Assembly (NCBI RefSeq): GCF_947242115.1
Contig: NC_074714.1
Location: 36,156,323-36,220,322, forward strand
Reading direction: 5' to 3'
Length of the DNA: 64,000 nucleotides
From: Biomphalaria glabrata
Taxonomy: Eukaryota > Mollusca > Gastropoda > Planorbidae
The position numbers were made by a program, and so were the translations under genes. The notes under the pieces are model-generated. The model was not told where the DNA came from. It saw only the letters and a program-made list of their open reading frames with translations, and made no database searches. Each line of letters starts with the position of its first letter. Position 1 is the stretch's first letter. Of the stretch, positions 13,201 through 21,676 are shown one piece after another.

Positions 13201-16200
13201 AATGAATGCAGCTCTATCATCTTCTTTTGACTTTAGTTTTTCCACTATCTCTATTAGTTTTTCATACTCAGCCATTTTCAAAGATTCAAATTAGTAATAT
13301 AGTTAATTAATAGATATGTGTACACTAGGTAGTTGTAAATGAATATTGTACTATAAATACTTATTATTGCTCAAATAGTAATTACAGGTAATAGTAGATA
13401 TATATTTTGTGCGAAACAATTGAGGTTATGAGGTATCTTAAGTTATTCTTGGTACTTTGTCTAGTTCGTAATGTAATACTTTACTGATCAATTATGTGAT
13501 TATGTATTTCTAGTATCTCCACTTGCAATATAAAAATTTATTGCAACAAATAATTCACAATTATGTGAGCCTTATTAGTCTGATAAATAGTGATCAATGT
13601 ATCAATAGTATCAAAATAGTTCAATGTGCTCAAAGTATATATTATATACAATCAATCTTGTCACAATCTCAAATCAAAATATATCCCATAGTGTATCAAG
13701 TGTGTAGTGTAGTGTTGATAATAATAAAAAATAGGTTGAAATAAGAAGTAAAATAAATATATATATTAATAAGTAATTAGACAAACATAAATACACTATA
13801 GATACTAAACAGTCTGCTTTAAAGAGACATTACAAGATAGTAGAAATAGTAGACAAAAGAATTACAATGAGAAATAACTATGACGCAAAAGAAATTCAAC
13901 AAATGTAAACAAGACAATATCAATACAAGAGTTTAACAATATGATAGATACTTCACGAAATACAAACTTGACTAGTACAGCTATACGATCAAGTATTTAC
14001 TTTATCTAAAGAGTCCCTACCAATACCTGGATGCTTACTTGAAAAAAATATAAATGCTCAGACTCAATAGATAATTAAATTTAGTCCCTAAAGTCAAATG
14101 TATATATAAATACAAATGTAAACAATGAAGAAAATTGTGGTGTAGTTCAAGAGAACTAATCAATACTGATAATACTAAGGGTAATTAAAGTTACTTCCCT
14201 TAAATATTCACTTGATGCTTGACTTGTACATAAAGTTCCGGTGATGCTCCACATAAAATATGTCCACAGTACAGTTCATAAGTAATCCACTTGCTAAATC
14301 CGCAGCACAACGGTACAGTTCATAAGTAATCCACTTGTTAAATCCACAGTTCATAAGTAATCCACTTGTTAAATCCACAGTAGAATAGTACAGTTCATAA
14401 GTAATCCACTTGTTAAATCCACAGTTCATAAGTAATCCACTTGTTAAATCCACAGTACAATGTTACAGTTCATAAGTAATCCAATAAATACTTCAGATGT
14501 TTGACAGGTAATCCATTTTCATACAGTTGCTGAAACAAATATAAATAACTAAAAATGACCATAGGTAGTGACGACAAGAGAGGTCTAAGAGTAAGAGCGC
14601 TCTCTTATTAAATGTGCTGTTAGACAGCGACAATAGGAGTGTGTCAGTAGAATTATGACGAGCACTCGATGTAGATGATTCTTGAATATGTCAGCTACTT
14701 CGACTGACCATATATCAGCTGTCTTCAAACGATGACTTGAATGACTTGTAGTACTAGATTTTCACCCACACCGGTTGTAGTATCACGGTTGTCTAGTTTC
14801 ACCCACACAGGTTGTAAGATCAGGGTTGTCTAGTTTCACCCACACAGGTTGTAAGATCAGGGTTGTCTAGTTTCGTCCATGCAGGTTGTCTCAGCATATC
14901 ATGTTAAAGTGACTTTGAACAATGCTGTCATAAATGTCGTTTTCGGCCGCTTCTGACACCATAAATGTCACTGTGTTGTTTTTATATATTATGGATGTGG
15001 CTGTGGTTATCAATGTAGGCGTGGTGGTGACATTGGGTTCTTGTTACAAATCACTGAATAATGAAATGACGCTGGGTGTAGCAGATACAATAAGTTTAAT
15101 ATAACACCACATAGTGAATACACCATACAATTCGACCCAGGAATGGTCAGTATTAATCCAACAGTAATATACGAATATCACAACTTAGTACTTATTCTAT
15201 AACCAACTACTTTAAACATCTAACTCTACTGCTTATATCTTAAGTGCCTCAATACAAGTGCTTGCTACAAGATCTCTATGTGGACTGACTGCCTTTAACT
15301 CTCTGGTTCACCTAAGGTCAAAAGTGTTCACCTTAGTGCAACATGGGTTGTGAATAAGATTCACAATATGGAATTAACATATACAATACAGAATTAGGGT
15401 TTCTACTCTATGGCACCAACTTTGAGGTGGTGACAGACACACTACAAGGGTATCTGGGAGATGGTTTAGTTAATGCAAACGAATTAAAATTCCAGGCCTA
15501 CATGAAGATTCGAACTCAAGCCCTCTCATTTAGCAGAGCTGTTATATACCATTCAGTCACACATCCCAGAAATGGAAGCGAACATTTGGGTAGCTTGATA
15601 ACAAACTGACTTTCAAATTGTGTGTTTTCAGGCTGGGCAGATATTGGGTACACCTTTCTGATTGGCGGAGACGGCAGCGTGTATGAGGGCCGTGGCTGGG
15701 ATGTTGTTGGAGCCCATACTCAAGGCTACAACAGTGTTGGATATGGTAAGACTTGGAAACCTTGACAGTGGTCGTCATTTTTCTTTACTCTTCTCTTTTT
15801 ATTTAAATAAGTTTCTTACACGCTCAATATACTTTCCTGTCAACCTCGAAACAAACTAATGACGTTCCAGCTTATATTGAAAATTCAAAGTTTTGTAAAT
15901 GCTTATTTATTTTTTTTTCTACAATTCCGCTATTCAAGTCAGACCTCCATGGGGGTTGGGTGGGCGGAGTGTGTGTGGACGCTGATCTCAAAACGGCTGT
16001 AACGATTTTCCTAGAAATTTAACAGATGTATATCGCTGAGAAAAGAATTGCTAGCTCGTTGGCCACTCGGGGAAAACTCTAGTTTGACAGTTATAGTTTT
16101 TTAAAGAAATTTAAATTTGGCTAAAGGACAAGGTCTAGATTAAACATCGGTTTTGAAAGGACTATCGCGTTCTTGACAGGACTGTTGCTTTTTTCGGGAC

Positions 16201-16778
16201 TTTCCGAATGTAAGGCTTTATTGATCCAAGAGTTATATTATGTTCAGGAATATTTGGCGTATCGTCTTCTAAGTCTTGACCTAAAAGCATATCACGGAAT
16301 ATTATAAAGTGTACTAGATCTAGACATTCCTTTAGGGGGAGGGGGCAGGATAAGAAAAATGTTCCATTGTTTTTTAATCAAACATTTATAAGTTTTTACT
16401 TTGTATAAAGGAGATAGTCTTTGTAATTTAATACATGTAATGTTTTTCTTATTAAATTGTGTGATTTTACTTGAGCTAATGTGAGCTTTCGCTTAAGTGT
16501 GTTGTGGGGTGACTTGTATTTTTGGGGGGACCATTGCTTGTGTGTAATAAAGGCTTTTTTAAAAATCTATTTTACTAGGCTTTTGTTTCATTGGTAACTT
16601 CATGACCAAAGCCCCCACGGCTGCAGCAATTCAAGCAGCCAAAGATATTATCGCCTGTGGTGTCAGCAATGGAAAGATCCAGAGCGCTTATGTCCTGAGA
16701 GGACATAGAGATATGGGCAGCACTGATTGTCCTGGAAATGTACTTTACGGACTTATCAAGGGCTGGCCACACTATTAA
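4297..16778 (+). CDS. PGRP: Short secreted peptidoglycan recognition protein, gene 1 of the cluster
   Basis: Coding exons are 4297-4351, 5179-5361, 15632-15745 and 16579-16778. All are bounded by GT/AG and all introns are phase 1. The product is 183 residues. Residues 1-18 form a hydrophobic signal peptide and the rest is one Amidase_2/PGRP domain. The expected zinc and catalytic residues of N-acetylmuramoyl-L-alanine amidases are present: His51 in FIHH, Tyr86 in DIGY, His160 in LRGHRD and Cys168 in STDCPG. Cys58/Cys64 fit the conserved PGRP disulfide, and Cys21/Cys144 a second one. The expected role is extracellular cleavage or sensing of bacterial peptidoglycan. Exon 2 is one codon shorter than in genes 2-4, and the loop after the His pair (AESGD) differs from SAG in the others. 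Intron 2 is 10.3 kb because it holds an LTR retrotransposon. AATAAA occurs at 16777 and 16831. Introns 1 and 3 contain nothing recognised. Confidence 0.93.
5475..6363. repeat. 29-bp minisatellite in intron 2 of PGRP gene 1
   Basis: About 30 copies of a 29-bp unit built on ACCTGACACCCAACATCAAT, alternating with GGTCGGCTATGTAGAACCC variants in the left part. The right part is more uniform (TATAGGACAGCTGACACCC), which suggests successive local expansions. It ends about 75 bp before the LTR element. Confidence 0.9.
6441..6910 (-). repeat. Downstream LTR of the Gmr1-like element
   Basis: A 470-bp terminal repeat beginning TGTCAC and ending GTGACA in window orientation. It appears identical to the copy at 14966-15435. 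Confidence 0.93.
8668..13281 (-). CDS. Gag-pol polyprotein of the Gmr1-like retrotransposon
   Basis: A single frame of 1,537 residues. A charged coiled-coil-like N-terminus (about residues 40-85) leads into a gag region ending in a CCHC zinc knuckle ([14 protein letters not shown], near residue 300). A retropepsin-like segment with LRDSG follows near 440. Next is integrase, with a zinc-binding HHCC region at about 677-715 and the catalytic core with MDIAE and SDNGTQF at about 740-845. Reverse transcriptase with FYVDDI (about 1097-1300) and RNase H with YTDASD (about 1385-1525) complete it. Integrase upstream of RT is unusual for Ty3/gypsy and marks the Gmr1 group. The frame looks whole. It is transcribed opposite to the host PGRP gene. 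Confidence 0.92.
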   Translation of the reverse strand: MKMAEYEKLIEIVEKLKSKEDDRAAFIKIEIDRIRVEKDKQREERLHERRLREKEQENLEKEKERQHEIKLKEHEEKMAKLAKENKDNSASQTSSHHQYHSKFRNFDPKEDTLENFIIQFEYICQTANMNSAQMAQQLLANLRGEPLNIIDTLTMEQRKDYNTVKQRLIEHFGKTEEHYRKLFREIKLAKNTDLKRTIHDMRQNMTKWLQLANCNLDDPKQILDFFLIENVLINVTDAAFSFLKERKIKNEAELISNLTTYKDSHPNITIDKRELYNVAATVTENHQRTTNKFKYAKSIQCFFCGILGHTKAECRKRMASEKQQYVNRNHRYGRDNRTFQSFSPNYNRSYQQQYNRRTWQSYSPTNSRSHQTNRRWQNNRMSRRDQFQDRQHTYHNNNHTRQNMAAVATERPIEYETVAYIQTKVAKLKVYPAYVDGIKVYALRDSGCTSIIVKKSLVKPEQILEDKVTLTYANKDLWEVCETALVFIESPWFTGQYKAIVMNNPAEELIIGNIENIVELSEEALVKWANSVNQENIEVAAVTTRAQAKLDKESRNTDTSEVTSERNKGKQYISNKDTVHIECQTENTSKIKNDKKDKPFMAIIPNMNVNKDELIEMQQNDPTISNICKNLCNRTEGPYSKINGVAIKHKKIRNGNEVLQIVIPQQLRKSIIETCHDSPLAGHMAYTRTLEKIRHNCFWPKMEQEVKAYTKSCVQCIRRNPITGKHKAPLQETDTVETPFEKLAMDIAELPTVTAKGNRYILSFMDFATRWPEAFPLKHIDASTICQTLLLLFTMIGFPRTIVSDNGTQFKAALTAAFTKLTEVNQVFSTVYHAQANSIVERWNKSMKIMLDKVCMENPNNWDEMLPYILFAYREAKNESTGFSPYELVHNRKMRGPLHLWKQNMLEIKEEDFPLIVKNKNQLTYAVKTAQENIKRSTKKHRDIKNKNRVLREFEEGDTVYVKMRDEEEFYDGPYTIEKKVGNVTYEVEMNGIVRKLHVNKLKGSPRREHAMIVQSNDAEECEIFEDETDSELNFFLHACAVSQHIETPAANEEQVENVLREYKDVITNQLGRTSIIQHKIRLKDYSAIKKKNYTIPTAYCDKVKEELNKLLKDGTIRRVDEQSEYVSPIVIVKKKDNTLRVCCDFRELNSKTVIDAEPLPLPEQLIEKIGSSEIFTTCDLNRGFWQIEMEERSKKFAAFSCNLPGLVGVYQWNVMPFGLVNSTATFQKCMAKLLEGIEDVVFYVDDICIFSKTWENHIKTLKQVLNRLRENKLTIAPDKLHIGKTKIEFLGYEIGNKQIRPTRSNLNKIMQVKPPETKKDIQAIIGLFNFYKKFISNYTQLISPLYDLLKVKNSNKDTYKKIIAASKECREAVDKLKEIFNDDKRLHIPSKDKVFELYTDASDTAIGACLMQRDDKNNLVPIEYLSRRLSRAETRYSTIEKECLAIVWCTLRLKRHLLGRFFLIFTDHKPLTTLNVKANTNSRITRWTMILADFHFEIKQIKGKDNVIADFMSRYIQDNQNDLDNDLCHVSQNLYC
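14265..14890. repeat. Short tandem repeats in the leader of the LTR element
   Basis: Two small arrays lie in the non-coding leader of the Gmr1-like element. One, at about 14270-14480, repeats AGTTCATAAGTAATCCACTT. The other, at about 14757-14885, repeats TTTCACCCACACAGGTTGTA. They are part of the element rather than of the host intron. Confidence 0.75.
14966..15435 (-). repeat. Upstream LTR of the Gmr1-like element
   Basis: A 470-bp terminal repeat that by eye matches 6441-6910 along its whole length. It is followed by the second GACAC of the target duplication at 15436-15440. Confidence 0.93.
15503..15566 (-). mobile_element. tRNA-like SINE head remnant
   Basis: Read on the minus strand, this segment carries an A-box-like TGACTGAATGG and a B-box GAGTTCGAATC at tRNA-like spacing. 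It has no matching acceptor stem, so it is more likely a fragment of a tRNA-derived SINE than a tRNA gene. It lies about 60 bp from the LTR element. Confidence 0.45.
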
Positions 16779-17369
16779 TAAATATTTGGTTACAAAACAC
16801 ATTTACCGATGATGTAAATATTTGATCCTAAATAAACACAAACTCTTGTCTCGATGCTTCTGTTGATTTTAATGTTTTTATGTTATATGAAATTAAAACT
16901 CTATGAACTAGGCTCTAGCGTAGAACTGCAAACCCAACGTTTACCGGGAACTCGACGTCCTTCTGTGAGTTCGCTTACTAATGATGGGTATCAGCTGTTT
17001 ATAAGGGGAAATCTTTTCAAGTTTAACGACTGCGGAAAAATGCAGACTCACACGCGTCAGACATAGATTTCGTGTTGGTTTCGATGGTCGATTTTAAGTC
17101 CTCGTGTGCTCATTCTGCGTATTTCCTTTACATTCCTGTTTGCGTTATAAAGTAGATGTTGAGTTTCGTACAACAGGAGGAGCGGCACATTTAAATATTT
17201 AAATTGGAAACATTCTAAACAATCCAACAATAGTGAGAGAGCAATTGAAACTGATATCACCATTTTAAGTTGGATAGAAATTTGGATAAGGCTCTCCGTT
17301 CTCAACATTCTCTATGTCATATGAATTTTGAAAAATAAATTAAAATATAAAAATACTATTTAAAAAAAC
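16779..17369. other. Region downstream of PGRP gene 1
   Basis: After the poly(A) signals of gene 1 no further gene, RNA gene or recognised repeat was seen. Confidence 0.5.
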
Positions 17370-17925
17370 AAACAAACCTTTATTAAGTGTACTTTTATCA
17401 ATTAGTTTGGATCAGTCATGTGATTAAATTTTTGATAGATCTAGACTAACAATAATACATCTGCGCAATGAGAAATAGTTCTCACTAATTGTTTTTGTTT
17501 AGCTCTATTTCATGCTTTTAGCTTTTTCAATGCGCCATGATCTTATCACCTGTCTGGACCAGTTAGGAAAATGGGAAGAGAAGAAAGGGGGGGGGGTTCT
17601 GGATGAACGTTTACTTGATTGCGTTTTAAATGAATAAAAACATCACTCAGAGCTCAAGCCTCCTCAAAGGGACTAATTCAACTTATACCACCACATCTGT
17701 CAAGCACGATCTCTTTCCCTTGTTCGATACCCAACAAAATAATTAATTACCAGTAGTTAATTTATTCATTGGTTATTTTTGTTTTATTGATTCTTGTTTT
17801 GTCAGGTACAAGAAACAATTGTGCAAAATTTCAACTTGATCAGAAATTGCAAATGGGAGAAATAATGTGCATAAAACATTTTACTAGACAGACAGACAGA
17901 CAGAGTGAATATAAGCTTTGTAAAA
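17370..17925 (+). repeat. Composite interspersed repeat (MITE/SINE-like), plus-oriented copy
   Basis: The block order is ATCAATTAGTTTGGATCAGTCATG, then TTTAGC-rich sequence, CTGTCTGGACCAGTTAGG, a G-run, GGGACTAATTCAACTTATACC, TTTTGTCAGGTACAAGAAAC, and a CAGACAGACAGA tail ending in ATAAGCTTTGTAAA. The same blocks recur at 19247-19890, 53256-55345, 61225-61825 and 63490-63955. In this copy the central tRNA-like segment found in the minus-oriented copies is missing. Confidence 0.75.
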
Positions 17926-18365
17926 AAATGAAGTTTGCTTTTTTCTTCATAAAAGCTTGGGCGTCATTATGGGCCCTATATTTGGCCCAAAGGAATTTTT
18001 TTAAATTTGTATAAGCACCACGACTATGAAGGTCGAATTATAGAGCACGTCAACGCTTTACGTTTTGAGCAGAAAGAAATATCACCAGTAAACCATTTTA
18101 GCAGTAATTGTAAACGTCCTTTTGTGTCTATAATAAGTCGTAGGAAATATTTAACTTTAACCACAATCATATCTTTCTCCAAATAAATTTAACAGTTAGG
18201 GCATAATGTTACATGTAACTAGAAAGTTGAAGATAACATTAGACCCTTTTTAGACCCCCAACGGAATTCTGTTTGGTCCACCCAAAAGGGCATTAAAGGG
18301 CCTTAGATTTACCTCGTATGAAGTAGTGAAAGTAGCTGTACATTCCTGGCTTGCAGCGAGTGCAA

Positions 18366-19218
18366 CGTTGAACCATGTGCATTAAAAAGCAAAGGGACAC
18401 TATGTTGAACCATGTGCATTAAAAAGCAAAGGGACACTATGTTGAACCATGTGCATTAAAAAGCAAAGGGACACTATGTTGAACCATGTGCATTAAAAAG
18501 CAAAGGGACACTATGTTGAACCATGTGCATTAAAAAGCAAAGGGACACTATGTTGAACCATGTGCATTAAAAAGCAAAGGGACACTATGTTGAACCATGT
18601 GCATTAAAAAGCAAAGGGACACTATGTTGAACCATGTGCATTAAAAAGCAAAGGGACACTATGTTGAACCATGTGCATTAAAAAGCAAAGGGACACTATG
18701 TTGAACCAAGTGTATTAAAAAGCAAAGGGACACTATGTTGAACCAAGTGTATTAAAAAGCAAAGGGACACTATGTTGAACCAAGTGTATTGACAAGCAAA
18801 GGGACACTATGTTGAACCAAGTGTATTGACAAGCAAAGGGACACTATGTTGAACCAAGTGTATTAAAAAGCAAAGGGACACTATGTTGAACCAAGTGTAT
18901 TAAAAAGCAAAGGGACACTATGTTGAACCAAGTGTATTGACAAGCAAAGGGACACTATGTTGAACCAAGTGTATTGAAAAGCAAAGGGACACTATGTTGA
19001 ACCATGTGCATTAAAAAGCAAAGGGACACTATGTTGAACCAAGTGTATTAAAAAGCAAAGGGACACTATGTTGAACCAAGTGTATTAAAAAGCAAAGGGA
19101 CACTATGTTGAACCAAGTGTATTGACAAGCAAAGGGACACTATGTTGAACCAAGTGTATTGAAAAGCAAAGGGGATACTATGTTGAACCAAGTGTATTGA
19201 AAAGCAAGGGGATACTAT
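18366..19218. repeat. 37-bp minisatellite, about 23 copies
   Basis: A 37-bp unit containing GCAAAGGGACACTATGTTGA repeats head to tail. The left half carries CATGTGCATTAAAAA and the right half mostly AAGTGTATTGACAA or AAGTGTATTAAAAA. Blocks of like variants show local homogenisation. It lies between PGRP genes 1 and 2. Confidence 0.95.
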
Positions 19219-19246
19219 ATACGATTGATAACAGTATTTCTTTTTA

Positions 19247-19890
19247 CAAAGCTTATATCAACTCACTCTGTCTGTCTGTCTGTTATTTCTCCGATACCCA
19301 AATTCGTATCAAACTGAAATTTTGCATAATTATTTCTTTTAACTGACAGCACAATAATCAATACAAGAAGCAAGCAACTAAGGTGATATTGGTAATTAAT
19401 TATTTTGTTTGGAATCTGGAACAAGGAAAAGAAATTGTACTTGACTGACGTGATAGTATAAGCTGAATTAGTCCCCTCTATAGGTCGCAGCTTTAAAGTA
19501 AGTTTGAAACAAACAATAGATAACAATACAAGCAGAGTGGTTAGTGTGTCGGCTGGAGTAGACGTAAACAATGAGTTCGAATTCAGGTCGTTTCCCCTAT
19601 TTTTCTCTTTATAATTACTTTTAAAAAGTGATTACGGTAAAATTCACCCAAATATCCCTTTCTTTTTTCCCCCTTCTTTGTAACTCTAACCCATTTTCCC
19701 AACTGGTCCAGACAAGTGATAGGATCACAGCGTATTGAGAAAGCTAAAAGCATGAAATAGCGCTAAACAAAACAATCGGTAAAAATATTTCTAATCACAT
19801 TTATTTTTGTTGGTCTAGAATACTAGATGTATTCCAAATTTAATTACATGACTGATCCAGACTAATTGATACAATTAACATCGTATAAGT
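19247..19890 (-). repeat. Composite interspersed repeat with tRNA-like centre, reverse copy
   Basis: This is the reverse-oriented counterpart of 17370-17925. It begins TTTACAAAGCTTATATCAAC with a CTGT repeat and ends near CAGACTAATTGATAC. In its centre (about 19528-19600) is a tRNA-like segment with an A-box-like AGCAGAGTGG and a B-box-like GAGTTCGAATTC on the + strand. A 37-bp minisatellite sits immediately to its left. Confidence 0.72.
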
Positions 19891-20276
19891 TTTTTTTTTC
19901 GTGTGGTGTTTTTCCAAGTTTTCTTGTTGAGAGAATTCTCTAGTAAGCCCGTGAAATAAGGGTTGTACTTGTTTGCATTTAAAGGCTAGTGATATATTAC
20001 TCCTTTTACTAATAACAATTATAATAAAAATGATCTCTATGCCTTATATAACTCTTTAAAACATTTAATGATTAAGATTAAGAGTGTTGCTCTCGATCCC
20101 CTGGGCATCAAGACACAATAAAACTGATTGGCTGTTATCTGGTTCAAGCGATTTGGTCTGTAAGTAGTCGCCTTATCTTGTCTGTTATAAAACTATCTGT
20201 GTTATTGCTGTGTCTAAATAGGTCAAAGTGGTGAAACAAAATCTGTTTTTGTTAATTGTGGACAGGTTCGTTATTA
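19891..20276. other. Unassigned spacer
   Basis: AT-rich spacer. No gene or repeat was recognised. Confidence 0.45.
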
Positions 20277-20867
20277 TCTGTAAGACATGACTCTCTGTCT
20301 AAAGTCTCTGTAAGACATGACTCTCTGTCTAAAGTCTCTGTAAGACATGACTCTCTGTCTAAAGTCTCTGTAAGACATGACTGTCTAAAGTCTCTGTAAG
20401 ACATGACTCTCTGTCTAAAGTCTCTGTAAGACATGCCTCTCTGTCTAAAGTCTCTGTAAGACATGACTCTCTGTCTAAAGTCTCTGTAAGACATGCCTCT
20501 CTGTCTAAAGTCTCTGTAAGACATGACTCTCTGTCTAAAGTCTCTGTAAGACATGACTCTCTGTCTAAAGTCTCTGTAAGACATGACTGTCTAAAGTCTC
20601 TGTAAGACATGACTCTCTGTCGAAAGTCTCTGTAAGACATGCCTCTCTGTCTAAAGTCTCTGTAAGACATGACTCTCTGTCTAAAGTCTCTGTAAGACAT
20701 GACTCTCTGTCTAAAGTCTCTGTAAGACATGACTCTCTGTCTAAGTCTCTGTAAGACATGACTCTCTGTCTAAAGTCTCTGTAAGACATGACTCTCTGTC
20801 TAAAGTCTCTGTAAGACATGACTCTCTGTCTAAAGTCTCTGTAAGACATGACTCTCTGTCTAAAGTC
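20277..20867. repeat. 30-bp minisatellite, about 20 copies
   Basis: A 30-bp unit built on CTCTGTAAGACATGACTCTC repeats head to tail, with a few copies shortened to 24-29 bp. Because 30 is a multiple of three, open frames run through it (MSYRDFRQR on the minus strand). The array stops exactly where a LINE 3' tail begins. Confidence 0.95.
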
Positions 20868-21062
20868 ATCCTTCAGGGTACAGTGAAGGGTGCACGACGA
20901 AAGCGTTGTCCAAACAACAAGCTGACTGGTCAACTTGAAAGAATGAAGCTGCCTGTTTTGATATTCTGCTAAGAACAGCTGGGCGGATAGAGTGGAGGGA
21001 TTTGGTTACCTGAACTGTCGCAGCACCCCCTACGACGACAGCCAGAGGATAGATGAGATGCG
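20868..21062 (+). mobile_element. LINE 3'-end relic
   Basis: Conceptual translation starts LQGTVKGARRK and continues with a decayed version of the KRWEDNI...TGL block found at the C-terminus of many non-LTR elements. It is a short, frameshifted 3' tail with no RT core. The same kind of tail occurs at 60640-61220 in better condition. Confidence 0.5.
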
Positions 21063-21600
21063 GTTATTTAAAATTTGAATATATTTGAATGACTAAAGTT
21101 TAGATTTGGTTAAAATGTGATGCCAAATTTATTAAAAAAAAAATCCAGCAATACAATTCAACTCTAGATCATATGTGTGCAACATGTAACGCGTGACCAT
21201 ATAATTCTCCTATTTAAAAACAACATTACTACTGCTTATAGTGAAAACTTAAATTTTACATGTCTATGGTTAAGAAACAAAAAAATAGAACCGATACTTG
21301 ACCCAGTTAAACAATTTTATCTAATCGTAGGACAAAACAATGTCCCCAAATTTTATTGTCACTCTTTGTCAAATAGAATAAGTTATATATCATATTACCT
21401 TGGATTTATTTAAAACACTCAAATGTCAGTAAAATATAGAACGCAAACATCTTTCCTTTAATAGATCATTTGGATATTTGTCGTCAAATAAGATACATGC
21501 ATGTACAGAGAATAAGCTGACGTCACTTTGGTCAACTTTTGAAAACCAAAAATAATTGTTATCTCTCTTGTGTTCTTTTAGTATATTGTTATCTTTCAAA
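21063..21600. other. Upstream region of PGRP gene 2
   Basis: AT-rich sequence in which no gene or repeat was recognised. The minus-strand motif GGGATTTCTT (21602-21611), just outside this interval, loosely resembles a Rel/NF-kB site. Confidence 0.45.
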
Positions 21601-21618
21601 CAAGAAATCCCTTTGGAA

Positions 21619-21654
21619 TATAAATTGGTTTCTTTTCTCACAATCTTCATCAGT
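21619..21654 (+). promoter_or_regulatory. Core promoter of PGRP gene 2 (TATA and initiator)
   Basis: TATAAA at 21619-21624 and TCAGT at 21650-21654 have the initiator A 33 bp from the first T of the TATA box. This repeats the geometry seen at gene 1 and predicts a leader of about 25 nt before the ATG at 21677. Confidence 0.6.
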
Positions 21655-21676
21655 GAAGTTTTAACCCGAGTCGGAA

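Larger units (their letters stand above)
6441..15435 (-). mobile_element. Gmr1-like Ty3/gypsy LTR retrotransposon, whole-looking and young
   Basis: An 8,995-bp element lies on the minus strand within intron 2 of PGRP gene 1. It has 470-bp terminal repeats (6441-6910 and 14966-15435) and is flanked by the 5-bp target duplication GACAC (6436-6440 and 15436-15440). A tRNA-primer-like site beginning TGGTGTCAGAAG lies beside the upstream repeat. A purine tract lies beside the downstream repeat at about 6918-6932. One long gag-pol frame (8668-13281) is present, with integrase before reverse transcriptase, the order described for the Gmr1 group of Ty3/gypsy elements. The two terminal repeats look identical by eye, so the insertion is probably very recent. 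Long AT-rich non-coding parts lie at 6911-8667 and 13282-14965. Confidence 0.9.

Noticed and set aside
20252-20933. Minus-strand frames with MSYRDFRQR repeats
   Set aside because: By-product of the 30-bp array. Frames shift at short units and no start or end context is present.
21602-21611. GGGATTTCTT (minus strand) as a Rel/NF-kB site for PGRP gene 2
   Set aside because: It fits only a loose consensus, is single, and has no counterpart at the other four promoters.
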